Assembly: GCA_030062745.1 (NCBI GenBank)
Contig: CP099843.1
Coordinates: forward strand, 19,262,997-19,326,996
Length of the DNA stretch: 64,000 bases
Direction of reading: 5' to 3'
From: Capitulum mitella
Taxonomy: Eukaryota > Arthropoda > Thecostraca > Pollicipedomorpha > Pollicipedidae
Of the stretch, positions 1 to 10,532 are shown in pieces. The notes under the pieces were generated by a model. That model was given only the letters and a program-made list of their open reading frames with translations, did no database searches and was not told the DNA's origin. Position 1 is the first letter of the stretch. Each line of letters begins with the position of its first letter. The translations under genes and the position numbers were made by a program.

Positions 1-776
1 ACAAGTTCAGCGCCCCGTAACTTTTTCGCAAAACATATCACAACAAAACTTTCAGGGGTTAGATTTCAATAAATGCAATAAATCTGCCATCTCGGATTTT
101 TCGGAAATGTCCGGGCCACTGATCTAAGGTCAAGCCCGTGTTCAGCGCGTTTTTTTCGAAAACTAATAGCAAGAAGTTTGAAAAGTTTCAAAGAATTGCA
201 GATTTTGAAAATACAGAGGCTTTCGCGAACAAAGCTCCATCAGTTGTGTAGACTGATAACTACACATTTTTCAACATTTTAGCACGGAAAACCATCGCAA
301 AAACCACTAGGATCAAGAAATAACACTTGGAAAGACATGTTTCGCGGAAATAAAACAACGCTAAAATTGGTTCCAGTTAATTTCATACCACGTTCGTCTG
401 CGGCGCCCGCCGTGCAGCGTTGCGGAGATTGTCGTGCCTTTAACTCTACATTTCCGAGTATATATTACATAAATCAGAGAAATTAGACGTGTATCGGCAT
501 CTGCGGACTTTTACCTATCCGCTGGTGCCTATGTCTACACTTTATTAATCACAGCGCTTGAGATCCAGGCAGTTTCTCGGTCTCATGCAGGCGGCTATGA
601 GAAAACACATATAGGACGTAAATAGCTTACATATTATCCAAAACTAAAGTGAGATCAGTTTCGAGGTCTACTCGTCACGAACTTTCCTTATCGTGCGACC
701 AACCATTTCGGAGTTAGCGAGGGGCAGCCAACCCCCCAGTCGGGCGTGCAAGTCTCCGGCCGACAGTCGGGCGCAA
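1..776 (+). mobile_element. TTAA-flanked MITE, family 2 (5' truncated by window)
   Basis: Same sequence as the complete copy at 21723-22693. The right end reads into CAGTCGGGCGCAA followed by TTAA (777-780). The reverse complement of that end resembles the left end of the complete copy. TTAA target sites with C-rich ends are the hallmark of the piggyBac superfamily. No transposase is encoded, so it is non-autonomous. The left end lies outside the window. Confidence 0.7.
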
Positions 777-975
777 TTAACAGACAAGGGTGTCGTTTTG
801 TGCAAGTAATTACAAGGGGAGTGGGTGGGGAAAAACAATGAGGGTTTGACAGCCTACCCTTCGCTCAAATGTAACTTTCTTAGGCGATTTAGCCCTCTTT
901 ATTTTGTCGGATGGCATTTTTTACCTTTATTTGTTGGTTATCATTTACCAAATAATAAACTGTTTCTCCTTTTAA

Positions 976-2099
976 CCCAATTCCGGTTTGGGGGGCGGGG
1001 CTTCGGAAACCAATCTCGTTTTTTGACTGCCATTTTCAGGGTTTCTGAAGCAGCTTCACGAAACTTGGTGCATTTTCCTGTCTATTCTTCTTACTTATTG
1101 TACCAAAACTGCACGGTTTCATACTACTCACGGGCGAAGCCAGGCCGCGTTTTGGGATGCACTGCAGCGGCCGTTTTTAGCTCCGTTGAAGGCAAAAGAA
1201 ATGTTACTGCCAAAAGTAGCTAGTTTAAGGTACAACTTGATACGAGTGTACGGGTAAGTAACCAGGCAAGCAAACAAAATCATTTTGTTAATTTTAGGCC
1301 GGTTAAAATGATGAGGTAAAGGTCGAAAGAAAAAAACTGTCCTTACGTTAATAATTTTGGCTCTAATTTTCCAAATGCAAAACCCAGAAGACTTATGACT
1401 CAAGACTGCACTTTACTTATGTACAAAGTTTCAGGTTGACACCAGGTTGGATCAAAGAGCTGTGACCTGAAATGTAACAGCGCGTACCTTACATCGTGAC
1501 CACCATAAATTGGAATTCTAGTAAATGACGAAACATTTTCGAAGAATTTGAAATGCACCTAAGGTCATTCTGTGACTGAGGCAACTGAAGGTCATTTAAG
1601 GTCAAAGAATTCGACCTGATGAACACGTTACCATGGCACTTCCCCTTTTTTCATGTCCCACACGCCGCCTCTGCTAGCATTATGCAAAGTAATATGACTT
1701 GTATTTTTCAGTGTAACATCACTAGTACAGACTTTTTTTAATGGTTCTCCCCTTTTCGAAACCCTGTGAACCTCTATGAAGTTCCTCGGAATTCCAAACA
1801 TAGGGATCATTGGTAAAACTCCCATTCATAAACCCGATTTACGCAAATTGCATCAAATCGGTCCATAACCAGCAGAATTATAACAAATCCAAAAATGTCC
1901 TCCATTTCAAATTTTCTCGCCCCGGTATCCACCCCTTTCAAGATTCTGAAAACCTTTTAATGAACATGTAGTTGACGTCATGGTGAATCGATTACAGTCT
2001 GTTGCGATGAAATCGGACGTGATCTCGAGATCTGGGGGGAGGGGCGAATCCACCCCCGGCCGGGAATCAACAATGTGGTTGAGCACACCGGAAATAAAG
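976..2099 (+). mobile_element. TTAA-flanked MITE, family 1 (piggyBac-like, non-autonomous), copy 1
   Basis: Flanked by TTAA at 972-975 and 2100-2103. It starts CCCAATTCCGG and ends CCGGAAATAAAG, weakened inverted ends whose better-preserved form is in the copy at 59330. About 1.1 kb with no transposase ORF. The interior shares a recognisable order of blocks with the copies at 22893, 31258 and 59330, including a motif like CTTCACGAAACTTGG near the left end and CTCGAGATCT followed by a G-run near the right end. AGGTCA half-sites are frequent (for example around 1562-1604). Confidence 0.75.
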
Positions 2100-2103
2100 T
2101 TAA

Positions 2104-3000
2104 TCCGGCCAAGTTGCGTTCTTTATTGTTCATTTAAGACGCTGCATCCCTTTTCTGATCCCATATTACCTGCATCACCCAAAACTGTTCTTGCATCAGC
2201 GAGTTCTAGTTCTCGGTTTAAAAAAAGATCCCTCTTCGCGACCTAGCTGTCAGCACAGACAGGAATAAGGAACAGAAAGGAATAAGTCGCACGTCAGTAG
2301 ACACCCTATCAGATGGATACGTTTTCTGCCGTTGGTGTTGCCCGCCGTTACCTCGTCTTCAGTGTGTGGGTATTTGAGTCGAAACTGCCGGGCGCTACTC
2401 CTCTCGTCTGGGAAAAAACTGTCCGTCTGCCGGTGATCCACGAGGATCGTAAGGTGTCGCTGGTACACCTGTCTATTTTCCAGCTGGTATGTTCCCGGTC
2501 ATATCCACGGCGCACCTTTTCCGCTAGGCCAATTACGACACGGGCTGAAGGCGCAGCCCAGGCATCCCCACCACGTTGGTCAAGGCCATAAGCTAGGCCG
2601 ACTGGAATAGGTGGCGAAGCTCGGCAGCCATTCTCTCCGCAGCTGTTTGAAAAAGACCAATCACTGTTTGCTGCGGACTCCAACGAGCTCAAACCAAGGT
2701 CCCACGACACCTGATCAGGCTTCGTGAACATGTCTACACATCGCGATGACACCATGCTGACGGGTTGACCTTTCATGAACGAATACGCGCCAGCAAAACA
2801 TGCTCCTGGGCCTTTATTGAGTTTTTCGGGACCAGATAAAACGTCTGAACAGCTCGGTGAACGTGGCAGGGGTTTTACGTGCCATCCTTCAACAGGGGAG
2901 TACGACAGTAAACCTTAAGGAACTGGGTGGGTGTCAATGAATTCGCGTTTTGCCGCAACTTAATTCCAAAAGGTCTTAAATTCCTGCAAAAGATAAAACA
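2104..3000. other. Body of the duplicated unit, no gene recognised
   Basis: Unique-looking sequence conserved in copy 2 (about 24022-24920). A 142-codon minus-strand ORF (2348-2776) is open in both copies with two amino-acid differences (S/P and P/L). It has no recognisable domain, and because the copies are nearly identical its openness carries little weight. Confidence 0.4.
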
Positions 3001-3189
3001 TCACCCCTGCCAGCCAATAATAAAGAGTATGGAAGTACACCGGACGCGCCCTGTCCGGCGTTTACGGCACCCATCTGGCACGAGACAAGTCAGCTCCAAC
3101 GCAGGCCTCGGGCCGTGCGCCGGGAGGTAGCGCCGCTGGCCGGTAGCGCTGCCTGGCGGGCGCGCAGTGCTGCCACCTGTAGGGCCAGC

Positions 3190-3366
3190 TCAGAGCAGGC
3201 CGAGCGTGCGACGGCACCGATCGGCGCGTCTCCTGGCTGCTGCTGCTGCTGCGGCGGCGGCGGCGGCGGACCGCTTGGCGTGCGCCGTGCCCGGCGGCGG
3301 CGTGACCAGCGCATGCGGCGCCGCCTCCTCATCGTCCGGGGTGCTGCAGAACGCAGGCAGAGCCAT
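3190..3366 (-). CDS. Possible 58-codon alanine-rich ORF in the GC-rich core of the duplicated unit (weak)
   Basis: On the minus strand an ATG opens a frame MALPAFCSTPDDEEAAPHAL, then a proline stretch and an alanine run (S plus 11 A) encoded by (GCC)n(GCA)n, ending RRTLGLL and a stop. The second copy (25108-25278) keeps the frame, with D to G at one site and two fewer codons in the alanine tract. Trinucleotide slippage alone would keep the frame, so this is only weak support. The setting is CpG-rich, as in a first exon or promoter, but no splice partner could be assigned. It could equally be noncoding GC-rich repeat. Confidence 0.2.
   Translation of the reverse strand: MALPAFCSTPDDEEAAPHALVTPPPGTAHAKRSAAAAAAAAAAARRRADRCRRTLGLL
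3237..3271. repeat. Trinucleotide tract (TGC)n(GGC)n
   Basis: Five TGC and five GGC units in a row, with GGC before and GGA after. The same tract in copy 2 (about 25155-25180) is two units shorter and interrupted by TAC. Confidence 0.9.
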
Positions 3367-3632
3367 CTAAGGACAGCGAGAGGCCGCCGTGAAGCCACCA
3401 CGTCATCGCGCACACCGCGAGCAGGCAGCCGCCGACGGGCCGTCTCAGGGACGGCCGTCCGGGCGGCCGGTCCGACAGCGACACACTACAAAGGCGTACA
3501 GGAGACCGAGCACGGCACGCGTACACTGCACAATACACTGTACCCTACATAACACAGGTGTGCGCTGTCTGTACAGGACACAGGGCGACGGCGGCACTCT
3601 CAGCTCCGGAGTCGTCCTCCTGCCGCGCCTGG

Positions 3633-3730
3633 AGCCGGCGATTGCAGGTGCGCACCCAGTGAGCGCCTGAAGCCGGCGGCTGCAGGTGCGCACCCAGTTA
3701 GCGCCTGAAACCGGCGGCTGCAAGTGCGCT
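3633..3730. repeat. 37-38 bp minisatellite, about 3 units
   Basis: Units begin at about 3633, 3670 and 3708 with AGCCGGCG or AACCGGCG followed by a GCAGGTGCGCACCCAGT-like core. Copy 2 holds one unit at this place (about 25545-25580), so the array differs in length between the copies. Confidence 0.85.
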
Positions 3731-4576
3731 GCTGCAGGAGCTGCAGACTCGCTGCGGCGCAGAGCGCTGCAGCGGACCGAGCGGCGGCTCCCTGCAGCCG
3801 CCTGCCCTCCGCCGCCACGCCAGCGACGGCGCGCCCCGCTCCCGGAACGTTAAAGGACGATCTCGCGGCACGTCCCATATGGTGAGAGCACACTGCCGGG
3901 CGTGGTGCCGGGACAAGCCACAGCCACGGAACCGCTGCAGCACGGTGGCACACGGCGCAGCTGTGGCGGCGTCCAGGGAGGTTTTTGTTCGATTTATCTC
4001 AGGTGAATCGCTTCAACGCCTGATTCACTGAGCCGAGGCTCAGTTCTGATCCTGAATCACAGCGGACGTCACAGGAATATGTTTTGATCAAATTGTTTAC
4101 AAAAGTGTGAAATTCTTGAAACAATTAAGAATGAGTCCGAATCAAAATCGATCACAAGCTTGCATCCAGCATATATCGAACAACAAACAGCCTATCTGAT
4201 TATTACACCGCACAAAGGCCACATTGGCTTTCAGTGTGCGACGACCTACTGGCTGTGTGCTGATCTACTGCACTGTGCGTGATACGTTTCGAAACAGGAC
4301 AAGTGTTTCATGTAGCGTTGCACTGGGAAAGAGACGTAAACACAAATGGCAGTAATCAACTTTCAGGTGTGCAGAGTAAATTCAAAGGTCGTATGCATGA
4401 CCGACGAGTGTGAATACCTCCGCGAAGAGTAGGCAAGACGCGCGTGGGGATGGTGAAGGGGTTCGTCGCCCTGACTGCTACAGGTGTCGTTACTTAAGCC
4501 CTCCTTAAAAAGTTACGTTGAGAACTGCATTAGTCTAGCGCCGAGGTGTCGGCACGCTGTCTGCTGCTCACGGAAA

Positions 4577-4737
4577 GGACTGCGCGGTCTTTATCGCGCG
4601 GACTCGCAGGACTGCGCGGTCTTTATCGCGCGGACTCGCAGGACTGCGCGGTCTTTGTCGCGCGGACTCGCAGGACTGCGCGGTCTTTGTCGCGCGGACT
4701 CGCAGGACTGCGCGGTCTTTATCGCACGGACTCGCAG
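4577..4737. repeat. 32-bp minisatellite, 5 units
   Basis: Units start at 4577, 4609, 4641, 4673 and 4705, each beginning GGACTGCGCGGTCTTT. Units differ at single bases (TTTATCGCG or TTTGTCGCG; the last has CGCACGG). Only the end of one unit remains in copy 2 (about 25790-25815). The period is not a multiple of three, so successive units are read in different frames. Confidence 0.95.
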
Positions 4738-5517
4738 ATCGCCCACACCGCCTCTCACACCGGCTGGGCGTTCATCCTGTCACGCCGGATGTTGCGGAAG
4801 ACGATGGATGGAAGAGCCAAAAAAGCTTGGATGCTGGTTCCCAAGGAGGGTACTCAGAGTGGTTGGATCCCTGCATGCTGGCAAAAAGCTCTGATGGGTC
4901 GTCTCTGTGCGTCAGTCACTACATTCTAGCAGGAGGTGGCTAATACTAAGTGCTGTGTTGCAGTTGATGCACTGTGCTGTTGGATAGGAGTCGTCCTCAA
5001 TCATTGGTTGTGTGAAGTTTGTGCGACCCGTTCTGAGTCTGATGAGGACAACTTCCTGTCGCCGACATTTTTCATTTGATGTGTCCTAGGAGCCAAGTGT
5101 GGGCTTAATCGCTATTTACCGTCAGGCACTGACAACACGGGTTTTTTTTTTACATTTACTCTACCCAAAACAAAAAAAAACACCCCTTTTCTTTCTTTTT
5201 TTTTTTTTTTTTCTCTTTTCGAAACTGTTATGTCCATAACCACATCTGGAACGACAACAAGCGAAATCCTGATTAACGCGACCGCATCATCGAGGATTTT
5301 ATGGCCCGGGAAAAATCTTGTTCTTCGTAACAGCGGTGAACCCGCGTACTTTTCTCAAGCAATCGCCACTGGATAAGCCATCGATTTGTCGCTAAGCTTT
5401 CCAGAAATCAGCGCCTTTTTGACTGTAGGGTCGATTCAGATATTTATCAGTGACTACCATCCCATCCAAATATACGCAGCGCAAACAAACACGGATAAAA
5501 TGTTATCCAGACACATT
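4738..5517. other. End of duplicated unit with homopolymer tracts
   Basis: No gene seen. Contains a T-rich stretch around 5143-5215 that differs from copy 2. The sequence stops at CAGACACATT directly before the Ns; in copy 2 this string lies inside a short tandem duplication (26533-26782), a likely reason for the contig to break here. Confidence 0.5.
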
Positions 5518-6017
5518 NNNNNNNNNNNNNNNNNNNNNNNNNNNNNNNNNNNNNNNNNNNNNNNNNNNNNNNNNNNNNNNNNNNNNNNNNNNNNNNNNNN
5601 NNNNNNNNNNNNNNNNNNNNNNNNNNNNNNNNNNNNNNNNNNNNNNNNNNNNNNNNNNNNNNNNNNNNNNNNNNNNNNNNNNNNNNNNNNNNNNNNNNNN
5701 NNNNNNNNNNNNNNNNNNNNNNNNNNNNNNNNNNNNNNNNNNNNNNNNNNNNNNNNNNNNNNNNNNNNNNNNNNNNNNNNNNNNNNNNNNNNNNNNNNNN
5801 NNNNNNNNNNNNNNNNNNNNNNNNNNNNNNNNNNNNNNNNNNNNNNNNNNNNNNNNNNNNNNNNNNNNNNNNNNNNNNNNNNNNNNNNNNNNNNNNNNNN
5901 NNNNNNNNNNNNNNNNNNNNNNNNNNNNNNNNNNNNNNNNNNNNNNNNNNNNNNNNNNNNNNNNNNNNNNNNNNNNNNNNNNNNNNNNNNNNNNNNNNNN
6001 NNNNNNNNNNNNNNNNN
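5518..6017. other. Assembly gap, 500 Ns
   Basis: Exactly 500 Ns, a conventional scaffold gap size, so true distance and even adjacency across it are unknown. Long frames crossing it are artefacts. Confidence 1.
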
Positions 6018-9000
6018 GTTAATTGATATTGTGCATGCAAGAATCTTTGCACATATGCTGCATTTCTGTGATAATGGACATATACTGCTCCAAAATCTCC
6101 AAAATCGAAGCGAGACACTGCGGCACTACATACTATTCTGGCCATTAAAATTCGAAATTTTTGTGTGCTTATTTTTAAACAAGTTGTTCATGCCGTTGCA
6201 AATCGGTATGATTTTTGCGTTTCGTCCCAATCGTGCTTTTTGGGATAAAATAGCACAAATTTCAAAAGATTCTATATTTGATACGAATATTCAAATGTAC
6301 CCATCCGAGTATTCGAATCCACAACCTGCCCGAATTCTCAACTCTAATTGGAACTCACCATGAATAATGCTTAGGTGCAACCGAATATTGTTGTGTTCTA
6401 TAACTGTCAGATCCGATCTTCCGATGAAGCGTGGTCCTGATCGTTATCAGTTTAAATGTATTGGCACGCCGCTGAGCAGCTACCATGCTGCTATCCAAAC
6501 AACCCAGCTATGCTCTCGTGGCCCGGCGCGGCTGATCCGCACCACCGCTGCCCTGGAGGACCGACGTCATCCGATTCCTCCATGGAAGTGTGCCATTTGG
6601 CCGGCACCCGCTCCATGCGTGCTCCCCTGCAATCGCAGCACGGCGCTTCCGGTGACTGGGTGTGGGCCGCGATCATTTCGCATGACCGTGGCTGTCGGTC
6701 ATGTTAATCAAATCTGTGAATTTTTCATGCGGACTGAGGTGGTCGGTTAGGCATTCGCAGCATGTGCGCTCATGCACCAAGGCCGCCGGCAATTTCACCG
6801 TGAAATACACTTTGTTAAATTGGCCTATGTTGCTATTGTATCACCTACGAGGGCGCCATCAGTTACTGGTCCGAACGCGCTCAAGGCCGCCGAAAGGTCT
6901 TTTAGTCTGGCGCAGATTACTGAGCTCTTTTGACCACCATGGATCACTTCAGACATAAACTGTAATCAACTAAAGAGAAAGATAACTTCCACTGGCACAT
7001 TTTTGGCTGTGCGAACACGGGATTTATGAGGATACGGATTGAGCTTCAATCACCACAGCAGCGACAGATTCTCATATTTTATTGCGTCTGGCGTAACGAA
7101 TCACCCTATCGACTGATGGTGTTTTGATGAAGAGAAACTTCTTCATGAGAAACGTACGGTTGAAATGGCCAAAACGATCGTGTCAGGAAAAGACCCACCT
7201 TATCTCCCTTTGCCGAATGGTGATATCAGATTCATTGTCCAGTTTCTGGGCATATTATAAACTAATTCCACCAGCTTTCAGTTTTTTTTTTCTTTGCGTA
7301 ATACCTGGGTGGCTCGGAGGCTGTTGTGCCTGGCCCGGTCGTGCACAGGCGGCTCCACCAGGCGGCCAGCACTGATGACCGTTCACGGCGGCAGTCAGGA
7401 GTCCCCACCCTCCTGGACTAAGACCAGGCCCGCGCGGCCTCAACTTCACAGCCGTACAGTCAGCGACGACTTCGGCGTCGACATCTGCCGCGACATCTGC
7501 GACGGCAGAAAACATCAGCCATTCAACAAGCCGACACCACACAATACTGAAACGAAATCCCTTGTCAAGCGCAGGCATTGGTTGGGGATGGCGTTTCGCT
7601 CTTGGTAACCGTTTGATCTGAACGTCGGGTGAAAATCCGGGGTACCGTTTCTCGTTCCGGTCATGAATTTTGAGAAACGTCGCAAGCCGTTCATTTGTAA
7701 GTCAGGGCGCCAAAGATAAATTAAGCAATAGTTTCCAGCCCGCAGAGGTTATCGCTGAACCTTGCTGTCCGGTCGGAATCTTGGGTATTTTTTGTCCTAA
7801 TTACGGCTTTTGGGAGTCCTCGTGCCAAATTAATGTGAAACCCAGGATACAAAAGATGAATTATGCTAGGGTTTCCGCTCGACAGTCATCGTTTGACATT
7901 GACCTCAGATCATTGTCTGGGGAACCGTTTTTCCCCTATGCCGAGAATACTGGTTGGACTTTCCGCGATGTCATCTCGGATGCCATTTGACCTGACGTGA
8001 AGGTCCAACTATGGTCTCTGTTGGCTGAAACCCCTTGTGTAATTGTTGGTAAGCATCCCAACTTTCTTACCAACAGGTCGCGATGGCTTGCAAGGGTTGT
8101 AACAAGACTGCCGCGTGGCCGGTGTGCATGTTTTCAGCGAATTTCGCTGATTACGCGATCTTCTGTTCCGTCGGCCAGTACTCGGCGCGAGCGGCTGCGC
8201 GCGAGAGCCGCTGCGCGTGCCGGCGCTGCGGCAGTCGGTGCCTGCCGTGCCGTTCGGTTGCACAGAAACACCCTTCGGCCCGCCGACCACCTTCGGAAAC
8301 TATGTACAATTGCTGAAGCGGTCAATTGTAGTCGTGCATCTACAGGAACGGCGGAACCTCTGTGAAGATGGGCCGGCAGACGCGATTTTTACTTCGTTTC
8401 TTTCCATGCAGCGCCATGGGGGTGAGATTAAATGTTGCCTAAAGTAGGGCAGCTGTTCCCTGCCCCCTCCCCCGATTCCAACGCCCCTGTGCATGCAGGC
8501 AGTGGGTAACGGGGGACGAGCCGTAAGGCAGGCATGAGAAGGAAGGAGGATGCTTAAAAGATGACTTTGTAACGGCCGTGTCCGGGAGCTATTGAGTCAA
8601 TTGCCCTCTCTTCCCTGGACTATCCCTTTCGCCTCACGTCGCCTCGGTAAAGTCAATGTGTGTCATTCAGTGCGCAAAATATTTGTAGCATTTTATCTCA
8701 GCGTAGGGCGACATGGCTGCACGCTGAGTTGTTTTAAAACAAAGCAACTAAATTGTAAGCCGCGCAGCGAATGCAGATTGCCCGTGACACACGTTGGCTA
8801 ATCCTCCACTGGTCCTTAATTAGGGTAGGGTAGGGTAATATGAGAATATGAGGTAAAATGAGGATGATGCACATAGACCAACTTTTATACAAAAATACCA
8901 TCCTAGTAGTTTTGTGTTGCGCGAAAAATCTACACCATTCATACACTTATGGTATCTACATGCTCGTTTGTATCTATTGGCTGTGTTGTTTATCTAATTT

Positions 9001-9792
9001 GAGCTAAACAGTGTCAAGCATTTATGGTCACAAAAGATTTCGTCACATAACTTTTTGTATATATTTTTCTGTACCTCATAAAACCGATTTAGGAACGCCA
9101 GATGATAGGTGATGAACCGAATCTTCTCCTGCAAGTGAATATACTCATCCTGGAGCCTATTTACCACGTTGGTGAGCGATACATTGCAATGGGGTGCCAC
9201 GAGGATACATTTTATCCAACTGCAGACTATTGGGGTAAAATGGACAAAATCCTCTCATGCCCCGAGCATGAGATTCCTTAGCACTCACATGGTGTACACG
9301 ATCTCGCATCTCCTTGTTGTGAACGAGAAGTTACCAGTGATGCTCAAAGAAAAATTGTTCCCAGTTGTGTTTTCAGTCGAAATTTTGATTGTGATGAACA
9401 CTGCGTTCCTGCAATGTTTCCTTCTGTGCATCTTGGATGCCAATAAAAAAAAAACATCTAGGAATCTCGCACCTAGACTTAAAAAAAAAACATAGCTTTT
9501 GCCCATTTTCTACAACATAAACAAAATGAGCTGTGGGTAGCATTCACGGAATTCAGCAAAGAAACCAATATACTCATTTTGCCCGTCAATGGGGTAAAAT
9601 GAGTACTCAGATTGCTTTCTTCCATGTAGGCCTGACATGATCTGAAAACCAAAATATACCACCAAAAACATACTTGATTCAGCTGATGGGATGTGCATTT
9701 CCACTGCTGGCATCACCGACTCACTCTGAAGTCAGGCGGGCATGAAGGATTACACACTTGAAATTAAAATTGTCCTCGTATTAATCCACCCT
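6018..9792. other. No gene recognised between the gap and the Gypsy element
   Basis: Short ORFs only, none with a domain I recognise. GC-rich patches lie at about 6520-6680, 7310-7480 and 8160-8300. From 8811 to 9730 the sequence is AT-richer and holds phrases like GGGTAAAATGAG at about 8850, 9233 and 9590, perhaps an old diverged repeat. The Gypsy element begins directly after. Confidence 0.5.
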
Positions 9793-10169
9793 TGTAGCAA
9801 TGAGCTTGCCAGCTTGCCGCTGCGCCCGCGAGAAGATATTGACCGCCGCGAGATATTGTAGCCCGCGAGATATTGTAGCAATTGTACTGCACGAATTCGT
9901 CGCTGTGTCCGCGAGGAGACATTGATTTCGTCGCTGCGCCCGCGAGATGAGCCTGCGTGATTCTGTTGCTGTGACCGCATTCCTGACGCTGCTTCCGTGC
10001 GCCTTAACTACCAAAGCAGAGCAATTAATCATACATGTTTGCCTCACCACTCCCAGACCAGCCAGCCGTTTATCTTTTGCAAGTTGACACAAGGCCCGCA
10101 TAGAGACACGTGCCAGACGACCAACCACGCACCGGTCACGCGCTCACACCCCAGCCTCATCCCCAAAAG

Positions 10170-10184
10170 CTTCTAGAACCTTCC
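10170..10184 (+). promoter_or_regulatory. Perfect three-unit heat-shock element in the 5' LTR
   Basis: CTTCTAGAACCTTCC matches nTTCnnGAAnnTTCn exactly, the binding pattern of heat-shock factor trimers. It sits about 95 bp upstream of the TATA box. The same site recurs at 17798-17812 in the 3' LTR. Heat induction of transcription is inferred, not shown. Confidence 0.7.
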
Positions 10185-10195
10185 ATCGGACTCAG

Positions 10196-10283
10196 CCAAT
10201 CACAACCCGCCACCACACAACACGTCACTTACTTCTTCACCATCGCGTCACACTTCTACGTCACACCCGGGCCAGGTATAAAA
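10196..10283 (+). promoter_or_regulatory. LTR core promoter: CCAAT, CGTCA half-sites, TATA box
   Basis: CCAAT at 10196-10200, CGTCA-type half-sites between about 10220 and 10265, and TATAAAA at 10277-10283. A further CGTCA lies just downstream near 10303. Transcription probably starts about 25-35 bp after the TATA box. The 3' LTR carries the same set (TATAAAA at 17905-17911). Confidence 0.7.
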
Positions 10284-10532
10284 CTTGTAACCCCCAGACC
10301 ACGTCATGGATTCTGGACTTGCTAGCCGGCCCGCCATCGCCGACACCACTCTGCTCTGCTCTGCTCTCTCTCGACCGTGAGTTCCCGCTTCGGTTATCTT
10401 CCAAATTCACAACGCGGATCAAGGTCCTACCGCTAGATTACACTGCACTACGCTGTTCTCCGCTATTCTCCGCTGTTATCTGCTGTCCGCTGCTCTGCAA
10501 GTTGCAATACAGCGTCGAATCCGAAAACCCGA

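Larger units (their letters stand above)
1..5517 (+). repeat. Copy 1 of a ~5 kb near-identical duplicated unit (truncated by window start and gap)
   Basis: Position 1 aligns with about 21917 and the match runs to the N gap, where 5517 corresponds to about 26579. By eye the copies are around 99% identical over most of their length, including shared short ORFs. Differences are mostly length changes: a 37-38 bp minisatellite (about 3 units here, 1 in copy 2), a 32-bp minisatellite (5 units here, part of one in copy 2), roughly 0.6-0.8 kb present only here (about 3950-4720), a trinucleotide tract, and a differing poly-T/poly-A segment near 5150-5215. The match ends exactly at the assembly gap, so this may be the other haplotype of the 21.7-26.6 kb region rather than a true second locus. 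Confidence 0.9.

Noticed and set aside
825-1223. 132-codon ORF conserved at 22742-23140
   Set aside because: It spans the edge of a MITE, and the copies are near-identical throughout, so conservation is not evidence of coding.
2348-2776. 142-codon minus-strand ORF of the duplicated unit as a gene
   Set aside because: No recognised domain, no splice or promoter context, and the second copy is too similar to test for selection.
4577-4737. Regular 32-bp repeats as a possible CRISPR array
   Set aside because: Units are directly abutting without unique spacers, and the genome is eukaryotic. It is a minisatellite.
5386-6363. Long frames crossing the N gap
   Set aside because: They are open only because Ns contain no stops.
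8819-8840. TTAGGG-like string as telomeric repeat
   Set aside because: The repeated unit is GGGTA for about three units only, neither TTAGGG nor the insect TTAGG; too short to mean anything.
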